Positions 54,336 to 60,929 of a stretch of DNA of 64,000 nt are shown in pieces. The DNA comes from Candidatus Heimdallarchaeota archaeon. GTDB lineage: Archaea > Asgardarchaeota > Heimdallarchaeia > Heimdallarchaeales > Kariarchaeaceae. The DNA is taken from assembly GCA_026702845.1 (NCBI GenBank), contig JADCLS010000003.1, positions 248,001 through 312,000 on the forward strand. Direction: 5' to 3'. The position numbers and the translations under genes were made by a program. The notes under the pieces were generated by a model. The model searched no databases. It saw only the letters and a list, made by a program, of their open reading frames with translations, and had not been told where the DNA came from. Position 1 is the first letter of the stretch. Each line of letters starts with the position of its first letter.

Positions 54336-54764
54336 TTATTCAATAACCATGATCCGTAAATCCTCATGTATCTTCTCCAATCGCTTCTGCATACGCATAT
54401 AGATGGGAATATCATACTCCTGAGCAATGGCAAGTGTAAAACTATCACTGATCGGGAGCGAGTAGAGACTCATCAGCTCTCCTGCCCTCGTACTCAGCTT
54501 GGATAGGGGTACAACCCTGACAAAACCCAACATATCATTCATGATTTCTGATGCCTGATTTCCCAGGATTTTATGAAGTACCGCATAAATCTCTGTGAGG
54601 ATACATTGATGGACAATTAATTTTGATATTTTGCTGGAATCAATGATATGACGTCGAACCCGTTTGCCAATGTTGGAATTGCTATAATACTCGATCCAAA
54701 GAGCAGAATCGATGATGATCGGGCCTTGGTAACTGTTGAGGAAGGAAAGATGCGAATCAATCAA
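54336..54764 (-). CDS. vapC: PIN-domain toxin, VapC-like
   Basis: 142 residues. PIN-domain acidic residues visible: IIIDSALWIEYY at strand 1, HQCILTEIYAV at the second site, and LPISDSFTLAIAQEY for the third (SD). These bind magnesium in RNases that cut tRNA or rRNA in VapBC toxin-antitoxin systems. It starts with TTG at 54764, overlapping the antitoxin stop (TTGA), with a GGGAGGG upstream inside the antitoxin gene as ribosome binding site. No ATG start is possible before strand 1. Confidence 0.8.
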   Translation of the reverse strand: MIDSHLSFLNSYQGPIIIDSALWIEYYSNSNIGKRVRRHIIDSSKISKLIVHQCILTEIYAVLHKILGNQASEIMNDMLGFVRVVPLSKLSTRAGELMSLYSLPISDSFTLAIAQEYDIPIYMRMQKRLEKIHEDLRIMVIE

Positions 54765-54988
54765 GATCGTCTACCCTCCCGGAGCACATACATGCCATAT
54801 TTTGCCTCCAGGATGGTAGAATAGGAACGTGAATGTGCTTTTCGACTATCGATTTTGAATTGATAATCATCAATAAGTCGTCGTATGACCTGCTCGTATG
54901 TGATTTGTGTTTCTTCTTCCAATTGCAACTGATGTTTTATGGATGTGAGTTCCTCTTTAAGCGAATCTGAGATCTGAATCGTTGTCAT
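54761..54988 (-). CDS. vapB: VapB-like antitoxin (ribbon-helix-helix)
   Basis: 75 residues. TTIQISDSLKEELTSIK is a typical ribbon plus helix of the RHH/AbrB-like antitoxin family, followed by a helix and a basic C-terminus for binding the toxin. It overlaps the toxin gene by 4 nt and comes first, the usual order. Three tandem ACTATAG repeats sit between its TATA box and its start codon and are the likely operator. Confidence 0.78.
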   Translation of the reverse strand: MTTIQISDSLKEELTSIKHQLQLEEETQITYEQVIRRLIDDYQFKIDSRKAHSRSYSTILEAKYGMYVLREGRRS

Positions 54989-54989
54989 T

Positions 54990-55021
54990 CTATAGTCGCT
55001 ATAGTCACTATAGTATTTAAG
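54990..55021 (-). promoter_or_regulatory. vapBC promoter with three 9-nt-spaced CTATAGT operators
   Basis: CTATAGT occurs at 54990-54996, 54999-55005 and 55008-55014, always 9 nt apart. On the minus strand a TATA-like TTAAATA ends just upstream (about 55015-55021), and the vapB ATG is at 54988, the leaderless distance. The repeats therefore cover the transcription start. The 9-nt period fits side-by-side binding of ribbon-helix-helix dimers. Confidence 0.75.
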
Positions 55022-55542
55022 GTAAGGGGTGACGAATCAATTCATTAAAATATGACGATTTCAGAGCTTCATGTTTAAAATTAATTGTTCTTCTAATATA
55101 CATAGTACTTGCTTAATTAATCAACAATATTCTATATTCTGGTAACATTAAATTCCATTTTCAGATTCAAATGCTCACCCGCTATTACTCTGATTTTTAT
55201 CGTTATGGTAAAAGATCTGTTCCTAGATATAAAATATTAACTTATCAAGGAATTATCTATCTATGTTCTCCTTGGGATCGATTATCCTAGGTTGGTAACC
55301 AGAGAAGAATATAATAGAGCGCTAATGGACGATTCTCGATCACTGACAACCACTCCTTCTAAGTGAAATTTTGAACAATCATGGCTGAATTATGCAGAAT
55401 TTTCACGTTTAAGACAAAAAAATACGTCTATCTGTGAAAATACATTATTTTGTATTTTTAGAGTATCTATGCCACAATATTATTTCCTAGTAGTTCTCTA
55501 TTCAAATGAGTATTTATCATTCCAAGGGTATAAACTAGTAGG
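55022..55542 (+). other. 521-nt intergenic region, no gene seen
   Basis: AT-rich, with short spurious frames only. It separates the vapBC promoter from the second PAS/Zn gene. CCTAGG and a few short palindromes occur around 55290, but no stem array or repeat convincing enough to call. Confidence 0.5.
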
Positions 55543-56250
55543 ATGAAGTACAATCTCAACTCCAAATTCAAGTTACTAGACCGTTTAGCTGGTCTCAGGG
55601 AGGAGCTGAGTCACCTCATTCATGATATGCAATTTCCTCACTACACAACCCTCAACCCTTTTCTGCACGATTCCAGGAAAGTAACGAAGTTCAAATTACT
55701 TGAGGAAATATATCAGCTGATCAACACGATTAAGCGATTACAACAACTGGACCAGAGGATCATCCTCGAGAGTATCATGGATACCTTTCCAGATTACATG
55801 ATTGTGCTTGATCAGGAACTTAAAGTGGTTTTTCTCAAAACATATGAGAAAATCGAAGGAGGAATCATGAACAGCCCCCTCATTTCAATTTTGGCCCCTG
55901 AGGTGCGGAACGAGCTTCAAGAATTCTTGAATCTAGCCCTTATCCATGGTTCCTCCTGCTCATACTTTCTAGAACTACCCATGGAGACCGGTGATATTTT
56001 ACCATTGGAGCTACGTATCTCCACAACCAATAGTGATCATATTGCCGTATCCATTCGTTCTCTTGTGGGAAAAACATTGTCTTTCCAGCAACATAACGAG
56101 TTCGTCCTCATGTGTTCCTACTGCAGACGAGTGAGTAACGATTCTGGTGATTGGATCCAGTTTGATCATTTTGATTTCTCACAATCCAAGGTCAGATTCA
56201 CCCATGGAATCTGCCCCAGTTGCTATGAAGAATTTCTGAAAACATTATAA
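55543..56250 (+). CDS. PAS-like sensor with C-terminal Zn/Cys domain, paralogue B
   Basis: 235 residues, the same design as paralogue A: N-terminal LNSKFKLLDRLAGLREELS, a second unit VTKFKLLEEIYQLINTI, a PAS-like domain (MIVLDQELKVVFLKTYE onward), and the C-terminal CSYCRRVSNDSGDW...HGICPSCYEE. The shared N-terminus with two LLD/LLE units is not a domain I know. It lies just before a stand-alone copy of the Cys domain. Confidence 0.7.
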   Translation: MKYNLNSKFKLLDRLAGLREELSHLIHDMQFPHYTTLNPFLHDSRKVTKFKLLEEIYQLINTIKRLQQLDQRIILESIMDTFPDYMIVLDQELKVVFLKTYEKIEGGIMNSPLISILAPEVRNELQEFLNLALIHGSSCSYFLELPMETGDILPLELRISTTNSDHIAVSIRSLVGKTLSFQQHNEFVLMCSYCRRVSNDSGDWIQFDHFDFSQSKVRFTHGICPSCYEEFLKTL

Positions 56251-56337
56251 TATTCTGCAAGGGCTTTTCTTTGATAATCCCAAATTTGGGATTACATCAA
56301 GCTTTTTATTCTGTATCATTAATATCAGAGACAGGTT

Positions 56338-56493
56338 ATGATGTTTAGACGAAGAGAGAAAATTGTCATACAATGTGCTTATTGTCAAAAAATCCGAAAA
56401 TCTAATGGGGAATGGGAGGCCATGAATGAACAAGAAGACCTGGTATCACATGGTGTCTGTCCAGAATGTTATGAAAAAGAGATGAAATCGTGA
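56338..56493 (+). CDS. Stand-alone Zn/Cys domain protein, 51 aa
   Basis: A 51-residue reading frame that is little more than the C-terminal domain of its neighbours: VIQCAYCQKIRKSNGEWEAM, a loop, then HGVCPECYEKEM. The two CxxC pairs and the Gly/Asn-Glu-Trp and HG positions agree with the two PAS proteins. It probably arose by duplication of the end of paralogue B, 87 nt upstream. Start ATG 56338 (or the next codon, also ATG). A short protein like this could exchange zinc or compete for the same partner. Confidence 0.6.
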   Translation: MMFRRREKIVIQCAYCQKIRKSNGEWEAMNEQEDLVSHGVCPECYEKEMKS

Positions 56494-56519
56494 GTACATG
56501 GTTTTGTAGTGAAATTATA

Positions 56520-57260
56520 TCAAGTTAAATTAATCATTTTGGCAACCATGTTCAACTGATCGACCCTCTTCTTGAGCAATGGGAGTCGATTTTTATTCTC
56601 ACTGATGGCATCATTGAAGTTTTTGATGAGGTTGTTTAATATCTCTTCAAGTGAAAAGATTTGGAAGAATTTGTTGAAGGAAATAGTAGTCGGGTTTCGA
56701 TACATTTGATGGTCAATGACATAGTTCAACAATCCTGCACTCATTGTGTCATAGTTCATCCGTACCAACTTCAGATCATTCTTATCCCTCATCAGGTAGT
56801 AACGCATAGACGAAAAATGGGCAGCTGGTTTGACTTCATCATCTTTGATCTCGTTCAACTGCTCAAGAGTCAAAGGAGGTTGGAATTTTTTCTTCACCAC
56901 CACCTCGTCCTCGTCATCTGTTCCAACTTGCAATACTCTTCTGATGATATTGTTTTCTGCCAATAACAAGTAGTTTCCAGGGAGAGTGTTCTCCATTCTG
57001 TTGTATTGCTTTCGAGACTCATGTTTTTCCCACCATTCCGAGACCAATTTCTCATCTACATACTTCAAGGTGGTCTTGAGATCGTCCAGGATGTTTAGGA
57101 AAATTGCCTCTCGTTTTTCAGCGAGTTTGACTAATTCCTCATCAACTTCCTTTCCGATATCTGCGAGTCCCTTTTTGAGTAAGTCGATCTGGTCAATTAA
57201 TTCTGATTGATCTTCTATTTGTGCCAGAATTTTCGGAGTACCACTCTCGTTTTCGCTCAT
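56520..57260 (-). CDS. Coiled-coil protein of unknown function
   Basis: 246 residues, rich in Leu, Lys and Glu. Two helical regions (residues 15-75 and 205-245) frame a mixed middle portion with conserved-looking WWEKHESRKQYNR. No membrane segment, metal cluster or catalytic motif. It ends close to the small Zn protein, convergent. It could belong to the same accessory group; function unknown. Confidence 0.55.
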   Translation of the reverse strand: MSENESGTPKILAQIEDQSELIDQIDLLKKGLADIGKEVDEELVKLAEKREAIFLNILDDLKTTLKYVDEKLVSEWWEKHESRKQYNRMENTLPGNYLLLAENNIIRRVLQVGTDDEDEVVVKKKFQPPLTLEQLNEIKDDEVKPAAHFSSMRYYLMRDKNDLKLVRMNYDTMSAGLLNYVIDHQMYRNPTTISFNKFFQIFSLEEILNNLIKNFNDAISENKNRLPLLKKRVDQLNMVAKMINLT

Positions 57261-59320
57261 TAGTGACGCCCTGCAACTGAAAGTATTTTATCTTGTCGTT
57301 TCAAGGGCTGTATTTTTGTATTAATATGAGAAAAAAGGTTAAGGGTTAACGATTTGGGAGGAATGTCATGTATAAAATTTTATATTTGCAGATGCTCTAT
57401 CTTCAAAAATTCAGGAATGCTTTCAAATATGTCTGTTCAATATTGGAGTGTATAGTGAAATAGGCTGCTCGTAGTTTTCATTTCTCTCAAATATTTTCAA
57501 ATATCTTTAATATTGTATTTGATATGTTTGGTGATTATTTGATTTATTAACTAAATATGATGTTTTGCTTCGAACCATTTTGTATGTATGGTACATACAA
57601 AATGGGGTATGTAATATACAATAAAATTGTCTAGCCAGAGATTGTGATGATAATTTGTCAACTTGGTCGGATCAGGTAAAAACATGATTCTACTATTTGC
57701 GCAATTTCTTATTGGCTTGGATCAGATTAGATAATTAATTGTATTATTATTGTATATAATATATTTATGATTAATTAATGCTTGACATAAAAACAAAAAA
57801 ACATATACACATAAAAGGCATTAACACAATGATTAATCGATATAGATTCCATATAAGTTATGCAGTCAATTGAATGCCTAATAGAGTGAACAAATGTATA
57901 TTATAATCATATTTTTTACGAGCAGAAAAAAAATGAGAATTTATGTGTTTAAAAGTAATCATCATTTTTATATGGTAACTACTCGCCATAGTGGTATTAG
58001 ATGATAAATAATTAATATCAGCTACACTTTAAATATTTATAAAGTAGATAGATTTATGGAATATTTTGAAGGGCAGATAATTTTGTATTGTCAACCTTCT
58101 TCTACCGAATGATTATAAAATATTTGTCTAATTTATTAAAATAAAATTATTTTAACATTAACTACTTGTTAAACCGATTTTTCATCGAATATTTCACTAT
58201 ATTAAATTCCATATTTTAATTTCTAAATATATGATAAATTGACAAATTAAATACTATTTTTATATTCGAATTTTGTGATAATCATATAATACATAAAGTA
58301 ATATTAGATAAATGTAATATTAATAGCTTAACTACATGCAATTATCATCCATTTTTAAATAATTTTCAATCATGACGATATCTGAAATATGTAATAGCAT
58401 TAGATTTACTTCAAGAGCATTAGGTAGACATATATTGTTTCCTAAATGCACACATACTTACTCTATTATATAGTATTTAATTTGTACAAATATAATTAAA
58501 TTATAATAATATTTTATTTATGTAACAACACCAATTTCAGGTCTTGCAGTTATTTTTAGATACAAACACACATATTGTTGTTTTATTTAATTAAAATTTA
58601 TATTATAAGTCATATACTATAATAAACAATTTAGTGTATAAATTTATTTATTGTATATAATTAATATCATATATTCAAAAAATTAAATAAGTAAATATGC
58701 ATATGTATCCAGATGTTTTTTTTATGATGAATTTTTTATCAGTTAGTACATATGCTATGTATACATATGTATAAATTGTCTTAATGATTATATGTATGCT
58801 ACATATGGGTTGTCCATATGTCTCAATATTTTTTTATTAACGCGATTTGTTCGCGATAGACGATTATTGATATTATTTTCATGCATATTTTTGTATGTCT
58901 TTTCAACAAGCATTGATTTATACCTGGTAGATTTTTTCCATTGTAGGAAATTTCAAGGATCCAAGCAAATATACAGGTACTTCGGAAAAGGTAATGCCCT
59001 AACGATTTGGTCTGACCTGCAATATTTTAGCCGTATATCCTGATATTCTCATGATCTGATGTTTTTCGATTTTTCTTAATTTTCGTACATACAATACATA
59101 TATTCAATACGCAACTTAGCATAATTTTCATCTCTGGACTTTAATCAACCAATTTACTAATGTAATATATATTTTCTATATGATTAGATATTCGTACTTT
59201 TTCCTTAATTTTTCATCTATTACCCCTGTATAATTCTTCTATCAATACGGATTATTGTTAACTCTTGTCAATTGAAGAATTACGATGTAGTAATACTTTT
59301 TAAGGACGGATGTATTGATT
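57261..59320 (+). other. Gene desert, very AT-rich
   Basis: About 2 kb with no convincing gene. Frames up to 83 codons exist (for example at 58792) but lack a start context and coding bias. The region has many short ATG/CAT palindromes (TACATATG types around 58743-58770) and one perfect 14-bp inverted repeat at 57575-57605. Possible roles include a replication origin, matrix-like spacer or remnants of a mobile element; none is shown. Confidence 0.5.
57575..57605. repeat. Perfect 14-bp inverted repeat with TGG spacer
   Basis: CCATTTTGTATGTA (57575-57588) and TACATACAAAATGG (57592-57605) are exact reverse complements separated by TGG. The arms are long for chance in a short window. It could form a cruciform or hairpin or be bound by a dimeric protein. 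Confidence 0.65.
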
Positions 59321-59425
59321 AGCACGAAGGTTCTCGCAAAACTCAGATCCTTGGATCTGAAACCTTAAGGGGCCAAATAAGTGAAGCAACGGGGCTTAAT
59401 GCTTCACTTCCTTTTCTTTTTTTTT
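59321..59425 (+). ncRNA. Candidate small structured RNA, about 105 nt
   Basis: A GC-richer island at the end of the AT-rich desert. AAGGTT (59327-59332) pairs with AACCTT (59361-59366) around an inner hairpin TCAGATC-CTTG-GATCTGA (59343-59360). A second hairpin AAGTGAAGCA/TGCTTCACTT (59379-59388/59400-59409) has an 11-nt loop. A run of nine T follows (59417-59425). A TATA-like TTTTTAAG at 59297-59304 lies at the right distance for a start near 59325. No open frame fits. It could be a stand-alone sRNA or a leader with terminator of the gene at 59577. Confidence 0.55.
59417..59425 (+). terminator. Nine-T terminator after the candidate RNA
   Basis: Archaeal RNA polymerase terminates in T-runs. 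This run of nine T follows the last stem of the candidate RNA and is preceded by another T-rich stretch (CCTTTTC). Confidence 0.5.
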
Positions 59426-59576
59426 GATTGTATCATCACGGCATGTACTTTAGGTTTCATATGATATTGATTGTATGTAACATATGTTAATATACTATAC
59501 ACGATAAATAATTCATACAAATAATTCAATAAAAATAATTCAATAAGTTTATTCGATACAGATATCACGACCAAGT

Positions 59577-60428
59577 ATGAAGCAACAATTAATGGTGTTT
59601 TTGCTTGTATTATTCATCCCCTCATCCAATGTTTCTGCTACTCGTTTGTATTATGAGGGCTTTGAGTGGCGTGACACTGACGTATCCAAACATGGGTGGT
59701 ATGTGACTGAGGGATTATCAAATCTGAATCAGGCAATCGCTTTAGATACTGATGATCCGTTCGAGGGGAATTTTAGTTTGGCTATTGATGAGACTAGTGA
59801 TCATGGATTTTTCAATATGTTCTATGGGAACATTGAGACGATGGACTGGTCTGATGATCTGGGATTCACTTTTGCCCTGAAGCGAACACTAGTATCAAAT
59901 AAAGTATCACAATTACGAGTAAATTTTATCGATGGTTTTCGAGTTCTTAGTATTGATTATGTTAATCAAAATGGAAATGGGTTTTATGGCTATTTCGAAC
60001 CCAGTAAAGACATTTTTGATGCTCATATGCCTATCTCTGAGGGTTGGAATTTCTATAATCGGACCCTTATTGATGATCTAAACCGGGTACTTGACACTCC
60101 TGGCTGTAGATATACCAAATTCACACCAAAATCTCTATCTCTTGCCATCTTCTATGAGCGATCAAACTCTGGTATTGATTTTTATGATGCCATTTCCTTC
60201 TATACTGGTGCTAAGAGCAGCTATACTCGTACCAATGCCTGGACAACTGAGAAGCGTAGCACTACATCAACGACTACTACTGCCAGCCTCGCTGAGGAGA
60301 CAACAACTACCAATGTAACCGGGCCTCCAGCTCCTCCGATAGATATTTCAGCACTTCCATTCTCACCTGTACCTCTATTTGTTGCATTGGTGGCTATCGT
60401 GATCATTCGACGCAAATTTACATCATAA
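59577..60428 (+). CDS. Secreted protein with Thr-rich stalk and C-terminal anchor
   Basis: 283 residues. Signal peptide (residues 3-21), then a beta-rich ectodomain starting RLYYEGFEWRDTDVSKHGWY, similar in layout to carbohydrate-binding-like jelly rolls, which is not certain. A Thr-rich linker (residues about 222-245) and a Pro-rich end lead to the membrane helix and IIRRKFTS. The C-terminal plan is the same as in the surface proteins at 44916 and 48367. Confidence 0.65.
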   Translation: MKQQLMVFLLVLFIPSSNVSATRLYYEGFEWRDTDVSKHGWYVTEGLSNLNQAIALDTDDPFEGNFSLAIDETSDHGFFNMFYGNIETMDWSDDLGFTFALKRTLVSNKVSQLRVNFIDGFRVLSIDYVNQNGNGFYGYFEPSKDIFDAHMPISEGWNFYNRTLIDDLNRVLDTPGCRYTKFTPKSLSLAIFYERSNSGIDFYDAISFYTGAKSSYTRTNAWTTEKRSTTSTTTTASLAEETTTTNVTGPPAPPIDISALPFSPVPLFVALVAIVIIRRKFTS

Positions 60429-60929
60429 TATCACCAATATATCGACTAGTTTCAAACTTAACCCTAGTTCAACCGTGGTGCTATTTGAGCAGCAGTTCAT
60501 CCTTATCTCAAAAACTCCCGAGAAAAATGGAGTCATCGCATAAATTTTCTACTGTAATTAAACTTTATTCTGAAATAATTAGGTTTACATTGGACAAACG
60601 CGTTTATATGATGACTCTGCAAGAAGCTTCATCTTTTCCTACTATCCGACTATATATGTATTGGGCAAAAATCCATCATGATCTCGAATCTTCCCAGCAA
60701 TATTTCCAATTCTGTCAATATCTGGCTATATAATGTGCATCAGTTTACTAGACCTCCATCAATATTGGATCAAATCCTCCTATTATCAATATTTTTCTTT
60801 CTAAACCCTCAATCATTTGAAATAATAAAACGATTTGAAGAAGTTGAATCAAAATAATTTCAAAACAATACCATATTCCAAAAACACATATTAATCAATT
60901 ATCGGTTGTTGAATAAATTGGTGAAAATA
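60429..60929 (+). other. Intergenic region of 501 nt, doubtful short frame only
   Basis: AT-rich. A frame of about 68 codons from ATG 60527 (product starting MESSHKFSTVIKLY) ends at 60733; it lacks coding character and homologues I know, so it is not called. The promoter of the BspA-type gene at 60930 should lie near 60890-60905. Confidence 0.45.

Noticed and set aside
58792..59043. Open frame of 83 codons in the gene desert
   Set aside because: Composition reflects AT-rich random sequence, with no promoter spacing or motif; similar frames occur by chance there.
60485..60733. Possible short gene before the large BspA-type gene
   Set aside because: Only a TTG or an internal ATG can start it, coding character is weak and no motif is present.
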